Assembly (NCBI GenBank): GCA_003251535.1
Contig: QKFD01000073.1
Span: 62,001-126,000, forward strand
DNA from: Chromatiales bacterium
GTDB lineage: Bacteria > Pseudomonadota > Gammaproteobacteria > Thiohalomonadales > Thiohalomonadaceae
DNA length: 64,000 nucleotides
Direction: 5' to 3'
Shown here: positions 14,882 to 23,226 of the stretch, in pieces
Layout of the letters: each line of letters opens with the position of its first letter
Position numbering within the stretch: the stretch's first letter is position 1
Notes under the pieces: generated by a model
Databases searched by the model: none
Told to the model about the DNA's origin: nothing
What the model saw: only the letters and a program-made list of their open reading frames with translations
Position numbers and translations under genes: made by a program

Positions 14882-16945
14882 TCAAAATGCTTGGCTCAGC
14901 TCGATCCACCAGGTGCGACCAGCACGCGGAAGGTCATCGATATAGCTCACCAGCCCAGAGTCGCCGTCATCGGGGTTGAGAGTAGAGGGGATACGCACAT
15001 CCGCATCCAACAGATTAGTGATCCCTGCCCGCAGCGTCAGGCCACGGCGAGTCTCTTGGGTGAGGGTGAGATCGAGCGTCGTGAAACCATCGGCCGCTGG
15101 ACGGGGATCGGCCTGTTCACGGTAGAAGTTGGAAACGCTATTGCTGTCCAACGATGCGAACAGCCCAGCAGCGGCTCGCCACTGCACCCCCAAGCGCGCC
15201 AACCAGTCGCTAGAACCAGGAATGGCACCGCTAGAGCCCTCCTGTTCGGACCAGAGCCGCGCCAGCGAGCCGGTCATAGAGAGATCGGGTCCCAAAAGAT
15301 GTTCCCACTCCAGCTCCAGGGACCAGATTTCGGCCAGCTCCCCACGGGCGAATTCATTCATCATGTTTAACATGAGCCGATGCCCCACCTTTGAGTAGGC
15401 GGCAGAGAGCCCCCAATGGCCATGCGGGCGTCCGGCAAGATAACCCAGTTCGAGGGTCTCCATGGTGACGGCTGGCAAGCCATTGGGATGGAAGGCCAAT
15501 TCATAAAAGGTCGGTGGCCGATAGGCCCGACTGTATTGGGCCTTGACCGTCTGCCGGTCATCCCAACGCCACACGGCAGCCAGACGCGGTGACCAATGAT
15601 CATCGACATCACTATAGCGGTCATAACGCAGACCATAGGTCACACTGAAGGCGTCGCTCACCCGATACTCATCTTGCAAAGTGGCGCTGGCCGTATGGCG
15701 GGTGGTCCCCTCGGGAATGGGGTAGGTGGCACTATTCAGCAAACTGCCAAACGCTGCAAACGCCTCAGAGGAGGGGCGAAAATCAAATCGCTGTTGGTCC
15801 TGCAATGTGCGGATATCCGCCTGTTGAAGAGACAATAGCAAACGATGTTGTCCGCGCTCCGCCAACCCATCCACACCGGAGTAGCGACGCCGCTCTTCAT
15901 AGTCAATAGAGTTCACCAGATCCGCCCCTGCGACCCCGAAGAAAGCCATGGTCGTGCCGACAAACTGGTCCTCTTTTTTCAATCGATAGCGCCGCTCACC
16001 AACATAAAATTCTAAGCGACCATAACGACTCTCCAGGCGCTGCCGCGCCTCAAAACTGGCAATACGACTGACATTCACCGCCCGATCGGTAGGGGGAGGA
16101 AGGGCATTGTTGATCCCGAAGTAGTCCCCTAAGCGCATCTCATGCCACTGCCCCACCCAACTAAATCCCCCGGCAGTGAGCTGGACTACGCCGTAGCGCC
16201 CTTGAATCCCTTCATTGGCTGGCCCGGGGGCATAGGAGCTTTGTGCAATATCATCCATCCCCACTGAATAGATCACATCAGATTTCACGGTCATATCAGC
16301 CCCCTCACTACGCCACTGAGAAAGATTCAGTGAAAGTTGAAAGTGCTCGTTACCCGTGCTGACTATCGCGCCCCCTCCCAGCGTCTGCTCACTCCCCCCA
16401 AACAAAAAGGCTTGTGCTTCATCACTGCGAGTGATGATATTGACCACCCCCGCCATCGCATATTCGCCATAGAGCGCAGAACCCGGCCCCCGGATCACCT
16501 CAATGCGCTCGACCTGCGCCAACGGCAGCAACAGGGCGGCATCGGCTAAACCGGTGGCATCGTCATTGAGGGGGATCCCATTCTGCAATACCTTGACATA
16601 CCCCTCTGACCGATAGGGCCCCACGGCCCCAATACCTCGCACCGTGATCCGTGGTAGCCCAGTCGAGGTAATGGCTGGCGCCACGCCAGGGACAAAACTC
16701 AGTGCATCCCACACGGTACGGGCCCCACGCTGCGCTAGGTCATCACCGCGAAGGATAGTGACCATGCCCGGTACATAGTCACTATTCAGGCGGCTACGGG
16801 TGGCGATCTCGGTCTGCTCTGCCAGCAGTTCCAGCAGTTCCGCCTCCTCCAATAAGGCGGGATCAGCCGACTCTGCCGCCGTGCTGAGGGCAGACTGGAT
16901 CACCAAGGTAAAACTAAATAACGTAAGGAAAAGCCCGCGCGTCAT
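14882..16945 (-). CDS. TonB-dependent outer-membrane receptor A
   Basis: Outer-membrane receptor of 687 residues. A signal peptide (about 1-24) precedes a segment ELLELLAEQTEIATRS and a plug domain (about 50-170). The plug has VTVRG-like TVRGIGAVGP and VERIEVIRGPGSALYGEYA, followed by VVNIITR. The rest is beta-barrel, ending in the aromatic signature WWIELSQAF. The substrate is unknown; the plug resembles siderophore and cobalamin receptors. It shares extensive identity with the next receptor upstream, from which 56 bases separate it. Confidence 0.93.
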   Translation of the reverse strand: MTRGLFLTLFSFTLVIQSALSTAAESADPALLEEAELLELLAEQTEIATRSRLNSDYVPGMVTILRGDDLAQRGARTVWDALSFVPGVAPAITSTGLPRITVRGIGAVGPYRSEGYVKVLQNGIPLNDDATGLADAALLLPLAQVERIEVIRGPGSALYGEYAMAGVVNIITRSDEAQAFLFGGSEQTLGGGAIVSTGNEHFQLSLNLSQWRSEGADMTVKSDVIYSVGMDDIAQSSYAPGPANEGIQGRYGVVQLTAGGFSWVGQWHEMRLGDYFGINNALPPPTDRAVNVSRIASFEARQRLESRYGRLEFYVGERRYRLKKEDQFVGTTMAFFGVAGADLVNSIDYEERRRYSGVDGLAERGQHRLLLSLQQADIRTLQDQQRFDFRPSSEAFAAFGSLLNSATYPIPEGTTRHTASATLQDEYRVSDAFSVTYGLRYDRYSDVDDHWSPRLAAVWRWDDRQTVKAQYSRAYRPPTFYELAFHPNGLPAVTMETLELGYLAGRPHGHWGLSAAYSKVGHRLMLNMMNEFARGELAEIWSLELEWEHLLGPDLSMTGSLARLWSEQEGSSGAIPGSSDWLARLGVQWRAAAGLFASLDSNSVSNFYREQADPRPAADGFTTLDLTLTQETRRGLTLRAGITNLLDADVRIPSTLNPDDGDSGLVSYIDDLPRAGRTWWIELSQAF

Positions 16946-17001
16946 CGGTTGCCTAAGCCCAATCGTTCAGAGACTGCCTGCTACCTACTTTGCCTTCCGC
17001 G

Positions 17002-19071
17002 CTAAAACGCCTGACTCACCTCAATCCACCAGGTGCGACCCGGACGCGGAAGGTCATCTGCATAACTCAAGCTGTAGCTCTCTGCCGTCTCCCCACCTAC
17101 GAGAAAGGCCGGAAAACGCACATCGGCGTCGAACAGGTTGGCAATGCCAGCCCGCAGGGTGAGGCCGTAGCGACTCTCCTGGGTGAGCGTAAGATCAGCG
17201 GTGGTAAAGCCCTTGGCTGCCGGCCGCGGATCGGCCTGCTCGCGGTTGAAGTTGGAGACATGGTTGATCTCCAAATTGGCAAATAGCCCCGCTGTTGCGC
17301 GCCACTGCCCCCCCAGTCGAGCCAACCAATCACTGGATCCGGGAATGGATCCCGCCTTTCCAGAGAGATCAGACCAGAGCCGTGCCAACGAACCAGTCAC
17401 GGAGAGATCGGCACCGAGATTGACCCCGCCCTCTAACTCCAGCGAGTTGATCTCCATCTTCTCGCCACTGACGAAAGAGGGCACTCTGACCTCTTGAATC
17501 ACCACATGGCCGACATTGGAGTGGGCAGCAGAGAGACGCCAATAACTATGCTCGGTGCGCGCGGCGTAGCCTAACTCCACCGTCTCCATCGTGACCGAAG
17601 GTAACCCCTCCGCACTAGCCGACTGCTCCAGAAAGGTAGAAGGTCGATAGGCGTGACTGTACTGCGCCTTCAGTGTTTGCTGACTATCCCACCGCCACAC
17701 TGCCGCAATACGGGGCGACCAGTTGGCCTCGGTGTCGCTATAGTGGTCGTAACGTGCGCCATAGGTGACACTCAGGGCATCGCTCACCCGATACTCATCC
17801 TGCAAGGTCAGGCTGGTCATGTGCCGCGTGGTGCCGGCGACAACAGATAAGCCGTAGTTGTACCAGGTATCCCCGATCTCGATGGAGCCGTCTGGGAGCA
17901 CTAAAAAATTATATGACTGACTGTCTTGCAGGGTGCGGCTATCCGCCTGTTGGAGCCCCAGCAATAGACGGTGCGCCCCCTGCTCTAGCAACCAGTCAAC
18001 ACCGTAGTAACGACGCCGCTCCTCGTAGTCGAGGCTTACGGTTACATCGTCCCCCTCCTGACCCGAGAAGAGCAGCGCGGTCCCGGCAAACAAGCCATCC
18101 TTCTTCAGACGGTAGCGCCGTTCACCGGCATAAAGTTCGATCCGACTATGCCCACGCCCCAGCCGTTGACGTGCCTCAAAAGAGGTAATCTGTCGGGTGT
18201 CCACTAGCCGATCAGAGTCGGGCGGCAGATAGTGATTAACACCGAAATAGTCACCGAGCCGCGCCTCGTGCCACTGCCCCACTAGACTGAACTGCCCGGC
18301 GGTCAGCTGCACCACCCCATAGCGTCCCCGGATCTCCTCATTGGCGGGCCCCGGGGCATAGGAACTCTCGGCAATGGCAGCCACCCCGGTGGTATAGAGC
18401 CCGTCGGGACCGGCCTCCATATCGGCACCACTGCTACGCCACTGGGACAGATTAAGAGAGAGTCGAAAACGGTCATTACCGGTGGCCACTATCGCCCCGC
18501 CACCGTAGCTCTGCTCACTCCCCCCAAAGAGGAAGACGCGCTGCTCATCACTACGGGTAATGATGTTCACCACCCCAGCCATTGCGTACTCACCATAGAG
18601 TGCCGAACCCGGTCCCCGAATCACCTCAATACGTTCCACCTGGGCTAACGGCATCAACATTGCCGCATCGGCCAGGCCATTGACGTCATCATTGAGGGCA
18701 ATGCCGTTCTGCAATACCTTGATGTAGCCCTCTACCCGGTAAGGGCCCACTGCCCCCACACCCCGCACGGTTACCCGCGGTGCCCCAATAGAGGGGATGA
18801 TGGGCACCACGCCCGGTACAAACCCGAGGGCATCCCACACCGTGCGGGCACCCCGCCGGGCCAGGTCGTCACCCCGCAGGACGGTGACCATACCCGGTAC
18901 ATAGTCGCTATTGAGATAAGAGCGGGTAGCGATCTCGGTCTGTTCGGCCAGCAGGTCGAGCAGCTCTGCCTCTTCTTCGAGGTCGGGATCAACCGACTCT
19001 GCAATACTGTTAGAGATGGGGGTGATGGCCAGAGTCAGACCCACCAAAGCGCGGTATAGCCAGCGATTCAT
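17002..19071 (-). CDS. TonB-dependent outer-membrane receptor B
   Basis: Outer-membrane receptor of 689 residues from the ATG at 19071, where the signal peptide starts (MNRWLYRALVGLTLAI). The plug motifs are the same as in receptor A (TVRGVGAVGP, VERIEVIRGPGSALYGEYA) and the barrel ends WWIEVSQAF. The gene is upstream of receptor A on the same strand, so the pair is a tandem paralogous duplication, probably co-transcribed. External loops differ in sequence and length, which suggests different ligands. I saw no recognisable Fur box or cobalamin riboswitch in the upstream region. Confidence 0.93.
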   Translation of the reverse strand: MNRWLYRALVGLTLAITPISNSIAESVDPDLEEEAELLDLLAEQTEIATRSYLNSDYVPGMVTVLRGDDLARRGARTVWDALGFVPGVVPIIPSIGAPRVTVRGVGAVGPYRVEGYIKVLQNGIALNDDVNGLADAAMLMPLAQVERIEVIRGPGSALYGEYAMAGVVNIITRSDEQRVFLFGGSEQSYGGGAIVATGNDRFRLSLNLSQWRSSGADMEAGPDGLYTTGVAAIAESSYAPGPANEEIRGRYGVVQLTAGQFSLVGQWHEARLGDYFGVNHYLPPDSDRLVDTRQITSFEARQRLGRGHSRIELYAGERRYRLKKDGLFAGTALLFSGQEGDDVTVSLDYEERRRYYGVDWLLEQGAHRLLLGLQQADSRTLQDSQSYNFLVLPDGSIEIGDTWYNYGLSVVAGTTRHMTSLTLQDEYRVSDALSVTYGARYDHYSDTEANWSPRIAAVWRWDSQQTLKAQYSHAYRPSTFLEQSASAEGLPSVTMETVELGYAARTEHSYWRLSAAHSNVGHVVIQEVRVPSFVSGEKMEINSLELEGGVNLGADLSVTGSLARLWSDLSGKAGSIPGSSDWLARLGGQWRATAGLFANLEINHVSNFNREQADPRPAAKGFTTADLTLTQESRYGLTLRAGIANLFDADVRFPAFLVGGETAESYSLSYADDLPRPGRTWWIEVSQAF

Positions 19072-19525
19072 CTGATATGAGAGATCAACGGTGAGTGGGG
19101 GTGGTGATCCATCACAAGCAATCAATCCACCCGGTGGTCACGGATATCTGCTTCATAGCAGATGGCTCACTCCGCCCCTCCAGTGGTTGAACAGCAGACT
19201 CCGCTGCTAAACAGGCTAAGCGAAGGGGAGCCCCCACCAGGCACCATGAGCAAGAGGCGGCATAGTGTCATGCTGGAAGGGGTACAAATGCATCAGAGGC
19301 GCCATAGTAGAAACTCCCCCCGGCCAGGGCAAGCCACGCCCCTATCACCCCCTCCTGGGTGGCACTACCTCACTGGCCCCCTCCCGGTGACCGCCCCCCG
19401 TGTAGGACAGAATCTGACACCGGCATCAGCGTCCGTCCGCTATGTCATCTGACCCATTAGCGGTCACCATGCCTCCAGAACCATAAGCCTAAACAGATGA
19501 CATATTTGTTGCAGAGGACACCACC
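19072..19525. promoter_or_regulatory. 454-bp divergent intergenic region with inverted repeats
   Basis: This region separates receptor B from the GGDEF-EAL gene. TATGTCATCTG at 19441-19451 is the perfect inverse of CAGATGACATA at 19494-19504, 22 bases before the GGDEF-EAL start. A hairpin ATCTGCT-TCAT-AGCAGAT lies at 19146-19163. No protein gene is evident. The paired 11-bp arms could be a regulator site or a leader stem. Confidence 0.4.
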
Positions 19526-21229
19526 ATGGGGAGCGACCGGCTCAATCTATCTGACGGCGCTCGCATACGGCTGCTGATTGTTGACGACTCGCCCGATGAT
19601 GCTGAACTGATCGCCATCGAACTGCGGGAGGCTGGCCTCCAGGTAGACGCCTATCGGGTGGACACCCCCGAGGCGTTGCGTGGCGCGCTGGAGCAGCCCT
19701 GGGATCTGGTGGTGTGTGATCACGCCATGCCCCGTTTCGACTCCGCCTCCGCCTTCCGGTTGGCCAACTCCGTGCGCCCGGAGCTGCCGTTCGTCATCGT
19801 CTCCGGCCAGCTCGGTGAACAGGCCGGCGATGAGGCGGTGCTGGGCGGGGTAGCCGACTACATCTCGAAAGATCAGCTCCACCGCCTAGTACCGGTGGTG
19901 GCACGGGAGCTACGCAATCGCACCCGCCTAGAGCAGGTGGCGGAGCTGGATGCCACCACGCGGCTCCCAGGCCGGGCAGCCATCTGCCGCCTGGCCCAAG
20001 CGCGGCTGGTGCGCGGTGGCGCCTTGGCGTTGGTGGTGATCGCCCTCGATCGTTTCCGCCTCATCAACGAACAGTTTGGGATGCAGGCGGGCGATCGACT
20101 GTTACGGGCCGTCGCCGCCCGCCTCGCCACCCGCTTTGGCCGCCAGTCGGTGGGTCGCTTAGGGGGCGACCAGTTCCTGCTCCTGGCGGAACCTGGTAGT
20201 GAAGGGGTACGCGATGCGGTACAGGCCACCCACGAGTTGCTCGGCCCCCCCTTCCAGCAAGATGACCAGGAGATCTACCTCACCGCCAGCCTGGGCAGCA
20301 GCCGCTCTCCAGAGGATGGCCCGGACTTCAGCTCTGCCTTGACCCAAGCCGAGGAGGCGATGCGTATCGCCAAGCGGGCCGGCCGCAATCGCCACCGCCC
20401 AACCCTCTTACCTACAGCCGCCGACAGCGGTACCGATCTCGATCTGGAGCGACGGCTACGCCTCGCCCTGGAGGCGGGTCAACTACTGCTCTACTACCAG
20501 CCGCAGCTCGATCTCCCTAGCGGTGCCATCAGCAGTACCGAGGCACTCCTGCGCTGGCGCCATCCAGAACTAGGGCTGCTTCCCCCGGCGCGCTTCATCC
20601 CGCTGGCGGAGGAGAATGGGCTCATCATCAAGTTGGGTCGCTGGGCCTTGCTGGAGGCGTGCCGACAAGGGGTAGCCGGCTGGCCCTGCCTCAACGCCCA
20701 TGAGCACGATGCCCTGACGGTGGCGGTCAACATCTCGGCCCGCCAGCTCCACGAACAGGATCTGGCCAAACTGGTGCGCGGTGTCTTGGAGGAGACCGGC
20801 CTACCCTCGACCCGCCTCCAGCTCGAACTGACCGAAGGCACCCTGTCCATCGACACCGAGGGGGCGGTCCGCAGCCTGCGGGCTATCAAGGAGTTGGGGG
20901 TCCAGGTGGTGGTGGATAACTTTGGCACCGGCTACGCCTCCCTCAACTATCTGCGCCGCTTTCCGCTCGATATCCTCAAGGTGGACCGTCGCTTGGTCGC
21001 CAGCCTAACGACGGAGAGCAGCGGCCATGATCGGGTAGACGCCCTGATCCAGCTCGGCCATCAGCTCGGCTTGAGCGTAGCAGCGGCCGGGGTGGAGACA
21101 GAGGTACAGGCGACAACCCTGGCCGCCCTCGGCTGCGACCGGCTTCAAGGCTACCTATACTCCCCTCCATTACCAGCCGATGAGTTTGGGCCCTGGCTGC
21201 TTGCCACCGGGAACCTTCCCCCCCGCTAG
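19526..21229 (+). CDS. REC-GGDEF-EAL protein with degenerate catalytic motifs
   Basis: Cytoplasmic signalling protein of 567 residues. The receiver (about 14-130) has Asp65 in DLVVCDHAMP. The GGDEF domain (about 150-295) reads LGGDQF instead of GGDEF, so cyclase activity is doubtful. The EAL domain (about 310-560) keeps TEALLRW, NISARQL, LTEG and KVDRRL. It has DNFGTG where active enzymes have DDFGTG, and AAGVE where they have AEGVE, so two metal or catalytic carboxylates are lost. It is more likely a c-di-GMP-binding or scaffold protein than an enzyme. No partner kinase is adjacent. Confidence 0.9.
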   Translation: MGSDRLNLSDGARIRLLIVDDSPDDAELIAIELREAGLQVDAYRVDTPEALRGALEQPWDLVVCDHAMPRFDSASAFRLANSVRPELPFVIVSGQLGEQAGDEAVLGGVADYISKDQLHRLVPVVARELRNRTRLEQVAELDATTRLPGRAAICRLAQARLVRGGALALVVIALDRFRLINEQFGMQAGDRLLRAVAARLATRFGRQSVGRLGGDQFLLLAEPGSEGVRDAVQATHELLGPPFQQDDQEIYLTASLGSSRSPEDGPDFSSALTQAEEAMRIAKRAGRNRHRPTLLPTAADSGTDLDLERRLRLALEAGQLLLYYQPQLDLPSGAISSTEALLRWRHPELGLLPPARFIPLAEENGLIIKLGRWALLEACRQGVAGWPCLNAHEHDALTVAVNISARQLHEQDLAKLVRGVLEETGLPSTRLQLELTEGTLSIDTEGAVRSLRAIKELGVQVVVDNFGTGYASLNYLRRFPLDILKVDRRLVASLTTESSGHDRVDALIQLGHQLGLSVAAAGVETEVQATTLAALGCDRLQGYLYSPPLPADEFGPWLLATGNLPPR

Positions 21230-21350
21230 CACTCTTCCTACCCTGTGGGGCATAGTCACGGCGCAAACGCCACGGCCCCTGGGGAAAAACGGCCACAATA
21301 GTGGGACAATCCCTCCGCTTCCCCCAAATCCAATAACGAGGAGTCAACGG

Positions 21351-21737
21351 ATGTACGGATTCTCAACTACCCTGACCTGTCCCTTTACCGATGCCGTTGC
21401 GCGCGTGCGCGAGGCCCTCAAACAGGAGGGATTCGGCGTCGTCACCGAGATCGACGTACAGCGTGTTGCCAAGGAGAAACTTGGCGTCGAACAGGGGGGG
21501 TACCTCATCCTCGGCGCCTGCAATCCGAAACTGGCGCACCAGGCCATTGAGCACGATGCCGATATCGGCCTGTTGCTGCCCTGTAACGTGCTGGTGCGAG
21601 AGGATCCTGCCGGTATCGTGGTGGCCTTTATGGACCCTGTGCCGGTCCTCGGCCTGGCCGAGCAGGAGGCATTGAACAGCTTCGCCAGCCAGGTTCGGGT
21701 GCTGCTCGTCCGGGTTCGGGATGCGCTAGCGGCCTGA
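21351..21737 (+). CDS. DUF302-family protein
   Basis: Encodes 128 residues. The ATG follows a GAGGAGT site. The family pattern is visible: FTDAVARVREALKQEGFGVVTEIDV, then GGYLILGACNPKLAHQAIEHDADIGLLLPCNVLVRED and an aspartate-proline turn FMDPVPVLG. The fold is a small alpha/beta domain of unknown biochemical role, often found near stress or sulfur genes. It is followed after 32 bases by a Spy-like periplasmic gene, probably in the same transcript. Confidence 0.9.
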   Translation: MYGFSTTLTCPFTDAVARVREALKQEGFGVVTEIDVQRVAKEKLGVEQGGYLILGACNPKLAHQAIEHDADIGLLLPCNVLVREDPAGIVVAFMDPVPVLGLAEQEALNSFASQVRVLLVRVRDALAA

Positions 21738-21769
21738 TAAGCCCCTCACCTTCGCAAGGAGTCCACCCC

Positions 21770-22447
21770 ATGTCATACAAATCGATCTCGATCCTCTGCT
21801 CCGCCCTCCTGCTGACCGCCACCAGCGCCCTGGCGCAGCAGTTCACCGACGACGCCGGTACGGTGCCGCCGCCCCCTGGTCCGTACGGTGCCAACGCGGC
21901 CATGCAGCAGCCCGCCATGGCCCCGGAGATGGCGGGCATGATGCCGCAGATGGGGGCCGGGCCGGTGGGCCAGGCGATGACCAACCGACCCTTCGGCGGT
22001 GCCCGGGGGCGTAGCGGCATGGGTGGTACGGGCATGGTGCCCGGCCCGGATGCCCTCTCCTCCATCTGGGCCCTGGAGTTGACCGATGATCAGCGGAACC
22101 AGGTGCGTAGCATCATGGACCAGCTGCGCAATCTACAGGCCCAGCACATGGGCGAGATGATGGGGGCGATGAGCACCCTCCAAGGCCTCTACGGCGCGGG
22201 CCGGTGGGATGGTGACGCCATCGACAAGGCCTACCGCAAGGTATTCGAGTTGCGCCTACAGGGGATCAGTAACCTGGTGGCGGCCCGCAACCAGGCGTTT
22301 GATCTACTCACCGATACCCAGCGTGAACAGCTGGCCGCCATGGAGAATGACGGCCGGCCGGCGCGTAACATGGGTTATCGGCGCCAACAGATGATGCCGC
22401 CGGGCCAGATGCCGCCGCAGATGCCAACCCAGATGCCGCCGCAATAA
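21770..22447 (+). CDS. Second Spy/CpxP-like periplasmic protein
   Basis: Exported Met/Gln/Pro-rich protein of 225 residues. AAGGAGT lies 7 bases before the ATG. The signal peptide covers about residues 1-22 (ATSALAQ). The mature part has LELTDDQRNQVRSIMDQLRN and LLTDTQREQLAAME, the two LTxxQ-type motifs of the family. The tail is MPPGQMPPQMPTQMPPQ. The Met-rich ends could bind soft metals such as copper; this is inference. It lies in one unit with the DUF302 gene and is followed by a strong terminator. Confidence 0.8.
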   Translation: MSYKSISILCSALLLTATSALAQQFTDDAGTVPPPPGPYGANAAMQQPAMAPEMAGMMPQMGAGPVGQAMTNRPFGGARGRSGMGGTGMVPGPDALSSIWALELTDDQRNQVRSIMDQLRNLQAQHMGEMMGAMSTLQGLYGAGRWDGDAIDKAYRKVFELRLQGISNLVAARNQAFDLLTDTQREQLAAMENDGRPARNMGYRRQQMMPPGQMPPQMPTQMPPQ

Positions 22448-22457
22448 CCGCCTCACC

Positions 22458-22485
22458 ACGGGTGGCCAACCGGCCACCCGTTTTG
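22458..22485 (+). terminator. Rho-independent terminator after the Spy-like gene
   Basis: A perfect 10-bp stem, ACGGGTGGCC at 22458-22467 with GGCCACCCGT at 22472-22481, has an AACC loop and is followed by TTT. It separates this unit from the FNR-box operon. Confidence 0.85.
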
Positions 22486-22496
22486 ATCTAGATCAA
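22483..22496. promoter_or_regulatory. Perfect FNR/DNR-type site
   Basis: TTGAT-CTAG-ATCAA matches the FNR consensus TTGAT-N4-ATCAA at every defined position and is itself fully palindromic. It is centred at 22489.5, 69 bp before the hemerythrin start, a suitable place for an activator at -41.5 with a short leader. The target operon encodes hemerythrin, DUF2249 and NnrS-like proteins. Confidence 0.8.
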
Positions 22497-22558
22497 GGCG
22501 CTCTCCGCCGCCCTCCCGCCATAGTCGCTCCACCATCCCCCACTGAGTGGAGCCCACC

Positions 22559-22999
22559 ATGACCACCACCATTGGCCGCTATCTCAGCGACGACCACGGA
22601 CGCTGCGATGAGCTATTCGTCGCGTTAGAGCAGCTCACCGCCGAGGGCGAGCTAAGCGCCGCAGGCAAGGCATTCGAGGCGTTCCGCAGCGCCCTGGAGC
22701 ACCACTTCGCCCAGGAGGAGGAGGTGCTCTTCCCCACCTTTGAGCAGGCCAGCGGCAGCACCCATGGTCCGACTCAGGTCATGCGTTACGAACACCAACA
22801 GATACGCACCCTACTGGCCACCATGGGCGACGCCCTGGCCCGCGGCGACGCGGAGGAGACCCTCGGGGTGGCCGACACCCTGCTCATCCTGATGCAGCAG
22901 CACAACGCCAAGGAGGAGCAGATCCTCTACCCCATGAGCGATCGCCTGCTCCCGGCAGCCACGGTGGTTGACCGCATGACCCGGCTGGTTGCCGCATGA
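22559..22999 (+). CDS. Hemerythrin-domain protein
   Basis: Cytoplasmic four-helix-bundle protein of 146 residues with the HHE di-iron ligand pattern: DDHGRC, EHHFAQEEEVLFP, MRYEHQQIR and QQHNAKEEQILYP. Such proteins bind O2 or NO at a di-iron site or take part in repair of nitrosative damage. The ATG at 22559 is preferred over an in-frame GTG 12 bases upstream because GTGGAG then serves as the ribosome site. Its stop overlaps the DUF2249 start (ATGA). The FNR/DNR site upstream and the NnrS-like gene downstream point to an anaerobic or NO-related role. Confidence 0.9.
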   Translation: MTTTIGRYLSDDHGRCDELFVALEQLTAEGELSAAGKAFEAFRSALEHHFAQEEEVLFPTFEQASGSTHGPTQVMRYEHQQIRTLLATMGDALARGDAEETLGVADTLLILMQQHNAKEEQILYPMSDRLLPAATVVDRMTRLVAA

Positions 23000-23217
23000 A
23001 ACGCCAGTGGTTAGATGTCAGCGCACTGGAGCCGCCCGAGCCGCTGACCGCCGCCTTAGCGGCCGCGGAGGCGCTGGCACCGGGAGAGCAGCTCCAGCTA
23101 CGCCACCGGCGCGATCCCTGCTTGCTCTACGCCAACCTCGCCCGCCGCGGCTTCGCCTGGCGTGATGAGGTGCGAGAGGAGGGGCGGGTGGAGCTGATCA
23201 TCTGGCGTCTGCCATAG
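22996..23217 (+). CDS. DUF2249 small protein
   Basis: Encodes 73 residues beginning MKRQWLDVSALEPPEPLTAAL, the characteristic DUF2249 opening, followed by LAPGEQLQLRHRRDPCLLYANL. The fold is TusA-like. Family members often accompany hemerythrin and NO or denitrification genes; the biochemical role is unknown. It overlaps the hemerythrin gene by four bases and is followed closely by the membrane protein, so all three form one operon. Confidence 0.85.
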   Translation: MKRQWLDVSALEPPEPLTAALAAAEALAPGEQLQLRHRRDPCLLYANLARRGFAWRDEVREEGRVELIIWRLP

Positions 23218-23226
23218 AGGGTGGCC

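Noticed and set aside
19072..19525. Possible cobalamin or other metabolite riboswitch before receptor B
   Set aside because: I found no AGCCACTG, CCCCGCAACTG or other conserved core on the minus strand; only unrelated hairpins.
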